DNA from: Larimichthys crocea
Lineage: Eukaryota; Chordata; Actinopteri; Sciaenidae
Reading direction: 5' to 3'
DNA: 64,000 nucleotides
Assembly (NCBI RefSeq): GCF_000972845.2
Contig: NC_040033.1
Coordinates: 1,478,344-1,542,343 of the forward strand
The position numbers and the translations under genes were made by a program. Below the pieces are notes generated by a model. It was not told the origin of the DNA and ran no database searches. It saw nothing but the letters and a program-made list of their open reading frames with translations. Below are positions 49,406 to 60,663 of this stretch, one piece after another (position 1 is the first letter of the stretch; each line of letters starts with the position of its first letter).

Positions 49406-50185
49406 AACTACGGCCCGCGGGCACATCCGGCCCGCCTAAACAATTGGAGTGGCCCACTTAACGATCCCAAACAATCCCTCTAAACATGGCCTATTTTTCA
49501 AAATTGCATTTTCCTATTATAAAATATCCAGACTTAATGATTAAGCTTGGCATTCTAATTAAAATCTACCTAATTTACGAACTATTTACAGTACTAGCTA
49601 ATTTTCATCGCCTCACACAATGGTATATTCCGACGTGACTTTGCTCGTGATCAACTTCCGTGCAGTCTGCCCGGGGGATTCAACTCGGCGTGTCAGGGAT
49701 GGCTGCACGGTGCGGGAGGATCCCCTCGTGGGACCTCTCCCCGGCGCTGGCTGGTCTCCGTGGGTGCATTTCCTCCGTGGCGGTGCACCGTGACCGGCTC
49801 TGGGTCGGCTTGGAAAGGCTCGGGGGTGAAGGTGGCTCACGGCTCCGGCCACAAGCTTTACAACGCCCTCCTGTCCGGACTTCGCTGCTTCCCGGGGCCG
49901 TGGACTTAGTACTCGCTGCGCCCTCTCCACGACTGTCGAATCGCAACGTAACACAACTTTTACTTCCTCCCGCAACAAAATTGCAGCAAAAATGTAAAAA
50001 CTTTAACCGCAATTTTTTTGAAAACCTCATGCAACATCAGGCATTTTAGGCCGCAACTATTTCAAAAAAGGCCCGTGAGATCCTGGTGGGACTGATATCA
50101 TTTCCGCTTATAGACTGACCCTGGCCCCCCATCACAGAAAGGCAAGTTGATGTGGCCCGCACCGAAAAAAGTTTGGGGATCCCTG
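49406..50185 (+). mobile_element. 28S-bearing hAT, copy B (most complete body)
   Basis: 780 bp. The left end starts at AACTACGGCCCGCGGG because 14 bases of the terminus seen in A are missing. The right end reads GTTTGGGGATCCCTG, the inverse of the left terminus, and is followed by CTATAG, the start of the target duplication. Order inside: AT-rich left arm (49488-49656), 28S-like segment (49657-49931), a right arm with several GCAAC motifs, then a GATGTGGCCCGCACCG subterminal block mirroring the left GGGCCACATC. No transposase frame is present. The open frames over the centre (up to 129 codons) come from GC-rich rRNA sequence, not a gene. Confidence 0.85.
49657..49931 (+). pseudogene. 28S rRNA D2-region fragment captured in hAT, copy B
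   Basis: Runs from TCCGTGCAGTCTGCCCGG through GGATTCAACTCGGCGTGTCA, GGAGGATCCCCTCGTGGGAC, GCATTTCCTCCGTGGCGGTG, GACCGGCTCTGGGTCGGC and GGGCCGTGGACTTAGTACTC to CGCCCTCTCCACG. The order follows the teleost 28S D2 expansion segment as I recall it. Many sites that are CG in 28S read TG or CA here (for example CTCGTGGGACC, GGCCACAAGC), the mark of methylated-CpG decay. It is therefore a retained fossil, not a live rRNA. Confidence 0.8.
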
Positions 50186-50191
50186 CTATAG

Positions 50192-52411
50192 AATTGTGAA
50201 CAGTAAGTACAATTAAGAAACGCACTAGTACTTGAGGATTTCAAGTTTATACGTCTAGTCCTCTACATTTAATAGCAATATTTACCTTACTACATTTAAC
50301 TGACAGCTCTGGCTAAAAGTTATTTTCCATATTATGATTATACGCACAAAGTATAACATAAAAATATTATGCATATCGTGCTAAAAATATACACCATTAA
50401 ATAAAAAAGTTCAAATTGGTTCAACCTCGAACAGCTGTGACATTAAAACGCTGCTGACTATGTTAACATCATGAACACTACCTGTCATAATAACATTTTT
50501 TTACAGATACCAACAGTGTTTGTGCAGCTATTTGAGTAAAACACGAGTTTTCTTCCACCACTGCCTCTACGTCCAAACACTGACCCCGCTGTGGAGTCAG
50601 AAACATAACCTCAGCAAGATAAAATGTCACAACCCCGACTGACATTCACAGCGAGCAGACTGAACACCAGCCGCTCATCTCCCTCTACTTCTTTCTGCTT
50701 CCTCCTGCAAACAAAGCCCAGCTGGCAGAGCCTGGCTAACCTCCATGAGAAGTTTTCCTCGAGAGAACTCACTAACCTAACCTAATTCTATCCTTTAAGA
50801 TGAGTATCCCCTTACCTTAATCCCCTGTTGGGATAGCAAAAGGTTTCTTTCGAAAAGTTTGATCCCCAAAGATTGGATCCCCAAATTTTGTCCCAAGCAG
50901 AGACTAAATTAAGGAGACAGACTTCCCTTTTACATTTGAAAAGAAGAGATTTCAGAAATACAAAGCACGGTTACCAGCTAACTGAGGGATTAGAGGTAGT
51001 ACGTAATAAGTCGTGAAGTTTCAAAACAATCTTAGAACACTGGGCTTCTTTTCCACTTGACTTGTGACACGGCTTGCCCCCTTTTGTGCTTTACTTATGA
51101 TATATTAGTTTAACTATGACTGATACATTCGTTGTTTCGGTTGGAAGAACAATGATAAGCGCAGAGCTGCACTACAACTAACCTTTTGTAAAGGTCAGAT
51201 AAAATAATGAAAGAGGTTCAACCATGACTTAATGGAATTGGCTGTACGGCTCATGTTGGCAAGGTGCATGAATGGTGTCATTAACCCCTTGCCTCTGTCT
51301 CTCACAGTATTCTTAGCACTTGGCAGAGATATTGGCCTCACTAGTCACGTTGTTGGTTGATTTCCTTTAACGCCGTAATATCAGGGGAAAGATATACAAT
51401 CCATTTTTTGCTGCAATTGTGTTTTTTACAATTAGTAATGTAAGACACATGGCGCTATTGATGTCCACATAACGATTTGTTGCTGCTGGCACCATAACGG
51501 TACCTGGGGAAAGTGAAAAGATATTTTTTACACAGGTTTCTGCTTTTGAATGCTTCTAAGAAATAAGAAATAGAAACGTGAGGTTACCACCTTCCTCAAG
51601 GACTGAACCATTCACCGGGGTTCATGTCATTTAAATTATTAATTTACTGTGACATTTTAAAGCACAGTGAACTACACAAAAGTGAACTTTTGTCTTGAAC
51701 ATTCCTTCTACCTCAGCCGGTGCAAAGAAATATTTCCACGTACGCAGAACACAAGGTCACTTTCTCCGTCGGCATTATCTGGGTATTCATCGAAGTATCT
51801 CGTTATTATTGGCACTGATAGAACAAACTAATTCAAATAATTAAACTTAATTCAATTATGTTGACGCGTTAGGATGACTTTTGAAAAAGACTGCGATTCT
51901 GACACTTGTTAGAAGCTGTAATTGCACTGACACGCCTCACAATGAGAGGTCAGTGAGAATTTAGATCAAATATTTGCCTGTTGCAGTACAAGTGAGTACA
52001 TTCGGTGTGACATATGAAGCTGACCCAGTGAGCATTAACACTGTTGCTTTTGATTGCACTCCTCTAAGTGATTTCACATATAAACTCAGCAGTTCTTTTA
52101 ACCCTTGTCTGACTACCAGCTGGCGTCTCAGGGAAAGAAGAAATTAAAACCACCATACGAAATGTGAACTTGTTTCTTTTCACAGCATTATTAGTCATGT
52201 AGCTAATGGCATCTGAAAAGATTATTATTCTTCTGTCCCCGTGCAGCCTTGAAGGACCTTAGATGTGTGTATATTGTATAACAGAACCTGAACATTCAGT
52301 ATGCATGTGTGAGATTTAACAAACTTTGCCTTAGGAAGAGCAGTATTTAGATTAATCGACAGAGTACACAAGTAAATCTGTACTGGTTTCTACCAGTATA
52401 GCTGACAGAAG
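50192..52411. other. Non-coding stretch in copy B
   Basis: AT-rich, no exon recognised. The same stretch recurs at 60664-62847 with many missing bases. Confidence 0.5.
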
Positions 52412-52646
52412 AGCACCCTGGTGGTTCACCTGGTAGAGGCGTGCACCCAGGTTCCAGCCTGCAACAGTCCTATCAAAAATAAAGAAAACAGGATGTTGAT
52501 TAGCTCAGTTGGTGAGAATCCACCCCATGTCAGTAGCGGCCCAGGGTTCGAATCCGACCTGCATGTCCCCATGTTCCCTATCTCTGTCATGCTTCAGCTG
52601 TCTCTATCAAAAATGAAGCTTGAAAAAGGCCAAAATAAAGAAAATA
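52412..52646 (+). mobile_element. Composite tRNA-derived SINE, copy B
   Basis: Two tRNA-like heads in a row. The first reads AGCACCCTGGTGGTTCACCT then GTAGAGGCGTGCACCCAGG. The second has GATTAGCTCAGTTGGTGAGA (A box) and CCCAGGGTTCGAATCCGACC (perfect B box). The body GCATGTCCCCATGTTCCCTA leads to the tail AAAAAGGCCAAAATAAAG. The dimeric head suggests one SINE inserted into, or fused with, another. Recurs at 62848-63071. Confidence 0.75.
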
Positions 52647-55600
52647 TTTAGATTTTAGCTATAAAATCATCCAGATATTCCTGCATATGCTTCTGCATTA
52701 TGTGGCCACAACAGAGATTGTGATGCTCAATAAATTCAGATTTGTGTAAGAAAAAGGTTTTTTGGGCGCCTGTGCATCATCTTTATCTTTGTCACGTGAC
52801 AGACACCACTGATGTCATTACACGGTTTGGCTACTATGTGAAATTGGCTTCAAAGCCTGGCACGCTTCCCAGGGGCAGAAAACAATCGTATGAAGTCATC
52901 AAGAACAAATTGACTGAACAAAGTCATGAGAAATCAGAGCGATACAATAAAGCACCTGGGAGATAAGACAAAAAGTAAAACCTCTGGTGCAAGTACCCCA
53001 GTTGGTATGATGAGGGTTAATTAGGGTTGTTATTTAGAGGACACAAATACACAAACTGTAAGTTTTTCACCCCAGGCAATGAAATGAAACAATACGCCAC
53101 ACATTTATCATAGACAATTCAATGCAGGAAAGGAAACTGTAAAAATAAAACGTGCCACTTATCATCCAGCATTGAGCATTTCAGGGTATTATACATTAAT
53201 TTATTGATGGGTCTATCTCTGTGAAGCGCTGCTCTTTTCGTGCTGACTTTACATTCAAGTCAATGTTTTGACATTTGCATTGCCACCAGTAAAGACAATG
53301 AAATAGCGCAACACTACTATATATGAGACGTTCAGGTTAGTAAACATGAATTTTTTGACACCTCCAAGTGTTGTAACACTACATGTTTTTTTTGTTTTCG
53401 ACATACAGAAATCGTTTCATAGGGTGGAGCCAAAGAACAATGTTTCCATAGCACCTCTACCTCTCAGAAACATCTGTACAGCTAAAACAATCAGGCTGTG
53501 AATAGCTTTAAGTGATAATAGTTGCGTTTATAGCCTCTGGTTAGTACTTGATTGGTTTTCACAACATTTGCATTTAGCAGGATATGTGTTTTGATGAGTA
53601 CAATCGCACACCGTTGTTTAGCCTGCTGAATTATTCCACCACAAAAATAAATCCTAGTCAGAGAAATGTTATCAGAACAGTTCTACCTCTTGCACACTCA
53701 GTGCTGGTTGTATGAAATGTTATTTTGGTGAGTACATTTTCCCATTTGTCATTCCGACTCACTCCGGATAAAAGTCTGAGCCAAATGTCAGAAATGTCAC
53801 TGTAATGTAATGCTAATGACTTTTATGCTGAGCTTTGTGGAGTCTTTTACCTCTCTAACATGGACCCAAATATTTATGCAACCATGCGCGCACACACTCA
53901 TAGAGGAGCACGTAGACGACACACAATAAACCACTCTACTTCAATACTTCAAAAGACCCATCTGATACAATGAAGAAGAAGACGGCAGAGAAAATGTAAT
54001 CGGCAGCACCAGATTGGGTCCAAAGAATTCCTGATCTGTTTTTTGTCCTCCACTGCATTACATTTTGTCAGGTGGAAAAAGTTGTCAATCAAGCTGGCAA
54101 ACCTATTTTACGTTGTCAATAGGACAGAGGAGAGAGTGTTCATTCTTTCAATAGAAGGTTAGAGATTAAAGTAGGCCAAGCAGAGAAGAGGTAATTTTCT
54201 GGGGTGATGTATTGACACTAAGACTCGATCATCTCCCACATTGTATTTCAGATCTGCTCTGAGAGACGGCCAGACCATGGCGAGAAATACTGCCGCCACC
54301 CAGCACACGGTCCTACAAGTTCTTATGAGTCATTTGTGTTTTACTTCGCCTGATAATATTCTTTTTGTTCCAGAATGAGAAGATGGAGGTGACGGCTGTT
54401 TGGAAACTACCATCGGGAATTCGAATTAGTTGTGTTTTTATACCTTTGGGCTTTGGACTGTAACTCTAATTAACTTCATTTTGCAAGCCACTGATTTTCT
54501 ATTGGCATTGATTGAAATAAACAATACCAGTGGCCAACGTAGCGGAGTGGCAGCTTCACTCATTTAGCTGGATGTTGCACTTGGAGGAAGAGGAGATTGG
54601 ACACGTGATGTGTGTACGCTAACATTGAAAGGTACTGCGGGGAAGTTGTTAGTGAGACGCGGAGGGATTCGCAAATAACCTCTGATTAAGTGCATGCGTC
54701 TAAATAAATTTTAGATCGAGGTCTATGATACATTGATTTCAATGCCATTCAGAAGCACAGTCAGTGCTGCTTTCCCCTTAAATCTACATTCCTCTCGAAG
54801 CAGAAATGTGGTCTGCCGACAAAGAATTAGAAAGTGGCCATTACAGGTGGAGAGGTGCCAAGAGACCTTATTGCATGAAACCCTCTTAGCGCGGTCAAAG
54901 ACATTTGCTGCATAAGGGGTTAAGAGGGGTAAGAAGCATGTTAAGTATTCATGCCATGAATATTCTATCAGAACCGTACCAGGACACACTGATCACAAGC
55001 TTTTAAATAACAGAATTGCAAGCTGAGCATGTCGAGTCAAAAGGGTCTTCTAATCTATTATTCTACCAATAGGTGAACAAAAGTATCAGTACTGTACTAT
55101 ATTACTGTCTCTGTGCGCCCTGGTTTAATGATCATGTCAGCATTTCTGTTCAAAGGCCTCACTTCTGATCAGATAAGCTTCTCGTTTCCTCCCCTTATTT
55201 GAATTCTCTTGAACTAGAAAATGGATCCCCCCCCGCGTCTATTGAGGAAGTGAAACGGGATCCAAGAAGTGCTTTTGGAAAAAAAAATTCTGATTAACAA
55301 CATAAAAGAATATTCAGTTCCACTGAAAATTACTGGGCTAAGGAAAATTCGAGTAGAGCTGGAATGAGAAGGGGAGCGAGGCAGTTCTATATTAGGACGA
55401 CCACAGTGTTTGCTTTTGCCTGTTCGAGTTGTTACCGGGTGAAGATAAGGCTAATGATAACATGAAAGTGTGATCAATTTAGTAAACTATGAAGGCAAAA
55501 CACGCAGACTGTAATAAAGTTCAAGGAAGCTGTCAGATTCCTTCATCAAAAGAGAGGCCTCAATAAGCAAAGTCAGCTAAATCGCTTCAGTCAGTTAACA

Positions 55601-56482
55601 AGGATTAGTTCTGAAAGCATTTCTACCCCTCGTAAAAAAAAAAAAAATGCTTTCCTTCATCGTGTTGCTAGTTTGATCAGCAACAAATTAAATGCCCACC
55701 CTTTTATCTCCCTCCTTGTCTTCTTCTCTGGCTGTGACCTTGAATGTTTCCCCATTAAAACTACCAACAGTCTGACAAGTATCCATCTCAGCCTCAGGGA
55801 GCTGATGCACAAAGATAATGAATCAATTGTTGCCTTCATCCATGATCCAAAGGAACGATAACTCAGGACTGAGCCTGTTTGCCCGAGAAACTCTTAAACC
55901 TCCAGGGAGTGACTGTAGGCTACAGCAGAAGGGTAAACTGATGCAGAAAGAGGTCACTGTCTATTTTCCCTGCTGGGTGTTTCCTGTTCAGACTAGACCC
56001 TATTGAATATGTCCACAAGACACTTCTTCTACAGACGTTCCTGTAATGGGCAACATCAAATATGTTTAAGGAGAAATCCCAGCTGAATTATGAAAATGTT
56101 ATTAATGTTCGTTTGGAATGTATCTGCAAGATAATCAGTGACAACATATCTCTAGTCTGTTCTCATTCCCAGTGCATCAAAGACTAATGTTCCTCTGTAA
56201 CCCATCTGTGTTTAAAGAACAACAAAGTTTGCATATAGATGTCGGTTGGTGTGGATGGATGGGTCAAACAAATATGGGACTTTTTTTACCCAGGAGATTG
56301 AGTTTAATGTGAAACCAGAACTCAACGGTGACTGAAGTTACATCGTGTTATACGCGTAACTTGCATCATATGATGAAGATCTGCCATTGCAATACAATAT
56401 CCAACATGACATTGTTTTTTAGCACCACTAACATCGCGGCAACGTTGGTCAGTCCACCTCTTGGATTCAGAGTGACTTTGAT
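52647..56482. other. Non-coding stretch
   Basis: No exon recognised. The part up to 53608 is repeated in copy C; 53609-56482 occurs once in the window. Confidence 0.5.
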
Positions 56483-56797
56483 GGCCCCGTTTACACGTAC
56501 ACGGGTGTTTTTAAAAAGAGACATTTCCCTTCGTTTGTACCGATCTTTTACACGCAATCGGTGAATTCGCCTCTGAAAACGAATCTTTCTAAAAACTCCG
56601 GCTAGAGTGGAGATTCTGGAAAACTACACTTTTCATGTGTTTGCATTTGCATACACAGCTGACGTATCATGTCGATGACCAGAGACGAATGAGGGCTCGG
56701 AGGTCAGCAATTTTGCCACTTCTCCAAACTATTCGAAGACCCAGTCTCCGTCACCGCCAACGTCGCCGGTTTTGGGTCCGACCCGGGCGGACTGCTT
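56483..56797. mobile_element. DNA-transposon (MITE-like) left part, cut by copy C
   Basis: GGCCCCGTTTACACGTACAC followed by TTTTTAAAAAGAGAC, CTGAAAACG and GTGGAGATTCTGGAAAAC blocks resembles a widespread teleost element with a GTTTACACG terminus and repeated GAAAACG motifs. The GC-rich run near 56750-56797 stops where copy C begins, and no matching right terminus is found. Confidence 0.5.
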
Positions 56798-58018
56798 CAT
56801 GGCCAACACCTGCAATGGTTTCAAAGGTATTTTGTAAATTTCTCGTATTCATCCTGCTCGTGTTGCACTGACGTAACATTAAAATACAAAATAGTGTTTT
56901 CTTTTACAAAAGATCTTCGAACCGCACATAAAACTGTTGTCACGTCCTTCACCGTTGTTTTTTCCCTTAATATTAAAAGTGGTCATTTACAACTAGAAAA
57001 AAACCCAAAACAAATGATTTGTATTCCGGTAGCAGTTCCATCAGAGGTTGATGGTTCATAAATCATTATATACATCACGCAGTGAGCGAGTAGACCTGGC
57101 AGAACAGTTAAGTAGCGTCTTGATTACTACAGTACCTTTAAGGGACAGGTTACCCAACTTTAAAAAATGAACAGACCCACTTGTCTACACTCATTGCACT
57201 CCCCTTGTCCCCGGGGGACTGTGCATGGTGTGCCGCTTTGTAAAGAGCACTTATAGGAAGAGCTTGTTCCTTCGTGTCGTTTTAAGTGGTTTCTGGAGGG
57301 CATCCGCCATGTCTCCCGCCTCTTTGGGGTTGGAGGTAGGGATAGTGATGGGGGATATGTCCCATTTCTTAATGGATACTCCACACATCAGGATTCCCTT
57401 GAAGGGTTGTATGTGTTTTTTTTTGTTGTTGTTGTTCTATTTTTATTTAATCTTGCCCCCTGAGAAATCACATTCCATACAGAAATTACAAAATTTAAGA
57501 GGAAACATTTGCAACTTGCTTATTTAAAGATTAATATAAGGTGCAGTAAGGACGACTTTACGAGGCTAAACCATCTGCAGCCCTGCAGGCTGTTGTGGAT
57601 ATCGAGGAAGCTTTCATGGTGTCAACTTGTACCATAAGTGCTATTCTTGTATTGCTAGTAGGAAACTGAGGATAGAGTAATGCCCTCATTGACGGACAAA
57701 ATAAGACTAATAGTCTAAAGCGATGTTAGCAGCTCATGAGGTTTAATATAGCAAGTGCTTTGAGCCACATAGCATCGATGCAGTGAAATATTAACGTGAT
57801 TATCAAGTATTTTTACCACGTTCACCATCGTAGGTTGTAATGGAGTGGTCAAACTTACAAGTATTAAGCACATATGCAATTAAATTCTGACGATTCATCC
57901 ATTCATGTTTAACGACGGTCCCTTCATCATACGGTGCTACAAGACAAGTCAGCTGGCTTTATCCTCTGGGGACCATGAATACTGTAGCAATTTAATGATA
58001 ACCATCTGTTGTTGAGAC

Positions 58019-58778
58019 TAGGGATGTAAGATGTATCGTGACACCGATTAAAAATCGGTACAAATGCGATGACTCGCCCAGTTGACAGAAAAAATGAATC
58101 GCGGATCTCGTGATGCGAGAGAAGTAGGATACTGTTTTTTTTCTTTTTTTTAGAATTAGAATATATTTCTCAAAAAGGTCACTGGTTGGTGGATTCATTT
58201 GTTCAAATCAGACGTCAAGTCACATGACACGTCACTCGTCGGAGCCAGAGCGAGGAAGACATGGCGACGGTAGAAAATAGTTTGAAACAGGGACGCACCG
58301 AGCAGTTTGAAAATCCTGTGTGGCGCATTTTAAATTCCCTATATACACAAATACAACCAGTGAGAAACGGACAGACTAAACCAAAACAGCATGTAATATT
58401 GCAAAGAAACTGCAACATGCAGCAGCAACACGAGCAACATGCGCAACATATCAGCCGCCACCACAGTAAAAGCAAAGTAACGTTACGCCACCTCGAGAGC
58501 GAAAACTGCCCTATCAACCAGTTACAGCAGTTTACCGTGAAGTGTTTCTAAAGAAGGAGAATCTGTCATGTGTTTTGTTGTTTAAGATGCAAGTTGCACT
58601 TTTTTTTATAAGAGAACACCAAACTGTTTGAGAGTTTCTGTAAAGAAAGACCTGAGATTCTTTTCCTACAATAAAAAGATATTTTTTGGTCATATTTGTC
58701 TGTAGCTCATTGATTTTTAAAAAAATCATGAAAAAATCGTATGTGAATCGAGTCTGAGTTGGTGATGTTACAATCCCG
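58019..58778 (+). mobile_element. Non-autonomous hAT with BED-finger remnant, copy C
   Basis: Termini TAGGGATGTAAG and GTTACAATCCCG are recognisable but damaged by single-base changes. Interior as in 40091-40884, shorter, with the finger frame broken. Confidence 0.75.
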
Positions 58779-59948
58779 ACCTCACTACAATCCCTCGGAA
58801 ACATCATGAAACAGTTAAGCACTTTAAGGTCGTTGTGCGGCCGCCTTCACAGGCTTCCTTCTACCTTTGGCCACGATCGTACTCTGTCCCGTTTCCCTAC
58901 ACTTTGTAAATCCACCAAGTCAGAACCCGCGCCCTACTAGCTGCAGGTTCAGTACACCAAAACACACAATCTGTTGAGCTGAAGTTCAACCTATATGCCT
59001 TGACTTTAGCACAACCGCAACCAGTTTCTCCTCCTCCTGGTTTCATTGAGGTTAATAGTGTCCAGACACGGCAGCCATTAAATTATTAAAACAAAAATAG
59101 AGTTCCCACATAACAGAGATGGATGGGGCTGTGCAAAGATATTTACAGGTAACTTAATTACATTCACCAAATAAACACATCTAGGTCACAAAGAGGGAAT
59201 TCTAAATAGGCAATAGCCAGTGTAGAGCCTCATAAGGCAAGCAAAGTACATAAATGAGGGAAGTAAGTGAGTGTCAGTGCAAACGACTTTGCCTAACACT
59301 ATTCATCATGGGACTAAGTGGTAAGATGGTGTGGGCTGCTAAATCTAACAGCATTAATCCCAGATGCAGGGCTCATACCAGCCAGTATCAATATGGCATA
59401 AAACTCATCCATTGGAAGTCATCCAAACCCTGACTGGTTAATATTGCTTCCCTCCATGAATATGCCTTCCGGTTTTTAACGTAGGAGAAGAAGAAGAACA
59501 TGGCAGGGGGATAGAGAGAGATGAAGGGAGGGAACAATGGAGCAGTCTCACATCTAAATAGCCTTTGTTAGCCAGTTCAGAGGCATCTGCCTGTTATGTG
59601 CTCTTGTGATCTAGTGACACCAGCTTCAGGGACCGTGCTTATCCCAGCTGGTGGACGTCAAGGGACCTTGAGCATCTGCAAACATGACAGAAGTCATTTA
59701 TTAGACAGCAACCTTGACCAGTATTTGTCCCCAAACTTGAAATTGTTCATTTCTGAAGGAAAATTGCTTGATCTCTTTGGAATGATATGAATAGATTAAC
59801 TACGGTGGGTGGGACAGAGTGAGGACTGATGTTCTTCATTACTGGGTTTATGTGCAAACTGCTCTTTCATGGCTAATGAATTTGAACGGATAACAAAGAT
59901 CTGTTTCATACATAATGGTAATATTATAAAAAAATGTTATTACTATAG

Positions 59949-60655
59949 AACTACGGCCCGCGGGCCACATCCGGGCGCCAAACAATTGGAGTGGCCCATT
60001 TAACGATCCCAAACAATCCCTCTAAACATGGCCTATTTTCAAAATTGCATTTTCCTATTTAAAATATCCACACTTAATGATTAAGCTTGCAATCAATTAA
60101 AATCTACCTTATTTACAACTATTTACAGTACTAGCTAATTTCATCCCCTCACAAATGGTATATTCCGACGTGACTTTGCTCGTGATCAACTCCGTGCAGA
60201 TTGCCTCGGTGGGTCAAGGAGGTGCGGGGATTCCCTCGTGGGACCCCTCCCCGGCGCTGGCTGGCCTCTGTGGCATTTCCTCGTCGGCGTGCCGCACGAC
60301 CAGCTCTGGGTCGGCTGGGAAAGGCTCGGGGGAGGTGGCTCACGGCTCCAGCCGCAAGCTTTACAGCGCCCTCCTGCCTGGACCTCGCCGCTTCCGGGCC
60401 GTGGACTTAGTGCTCGCTGCCTCTCCACGACTGTCGAATCGCAACGAACACAACTTTCACTTCCTCACGCAACAAAAATGTAAAAAGCACCGCAACTTAA
60501 CCGCAATTTTTGAAAACCTCATGCAACATCAGGATTTAGGCCGCAACTATTTCAAAAGGCCCTGAAATCCTGGTGGGACTGATATCAGTTCCTTTAACCC
60601 CATCCTGAAAGCCAAGTTGATGTGGCCCGCACTGAAAAAAGTTTGGGGACCCCTG
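59949..60655 (+). mobile_element. 28S-bearing hAT, copy C
   Basis: 707 bp. It shares with B the 14-base loss of the left terminus. The right end GTTTGGGGACCCCTG is followed by a full CTATAGAT at 60656-60663, matching the left target duplication in A. The right arm differs from B by substitutions and a larger deletion near 60590, more than the flanks do. Confidence 0.85.
60191..60429 (+). pseudogene. 28S rRNA D2-region fragment captured in hAT, copy C
   Basis: Same order as 49657-49931 with gaps. Some CpG sites lost in B are kept here (GCCGCAAGCTTTACAGCGCC against GCCACAAGCTTTACAACGCC). Gaps open a spurious 136-codon frame over it. Confidence 0.75.
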
Positions 60656-60663
60656 CTATAGAT
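60656..60663. repeat. hAT target-site duplication, right copy
   Basis: CTATAGAT immediately after the right terminus, equal to 42078-42085 before the left terminus in copy A. In copy B the site is trimmed to CTATAG. Confidence 0.75.

Larger units (their letters stand above)
42330..53608 (+). repeat. Duplicated module, copy B
   Basis: 42330-49487 repeats A 34915-42180, and 46209-53608 (7400 bp) is repeated by C 56798-64000 (7203 bp). Relative to A, the first 7 kb lacks many single bases spread through both unique sequence and homopolymers. It also has a few real-looking changes, such as an extra GACTAGCTGCTGTT-like 14 bp near 42841. After the hAT (from about 50190) B is the fuller copy compared with C. 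No gene recognised. Confidence 0.95.

Noticed and set aside
49657..49931. Functional 28S rRNA gene
   Set aside because: Only about 275 bp of the D2 region is present, CpG sites have decayed, and transposon termini flank it.
52510..52560. tRNA genes at the B-box matches (also near 16340 and 24240)
   Set aside because: Clover-leaf pairing does not hold across the heads, and each continues into a SINE body or tail.
34915..53608. Segmental duplication as a biological novelty
   Set aside because: Not fully excluded, but the N run, the restart inside single-copy sequence and the deletion-dominated differences favour an assembly cause. It is reported as a probable artefact.
60155..60565. Longest open frame in the window (136 codons, plus strand), with 129- and 121-codon partners at 49613-50049
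   Set aside because: It lies over the 28S-derived, GC-rich centre of a hAT element. Frames are open on both strands because of composition, and they change between copies with single-base gaps.
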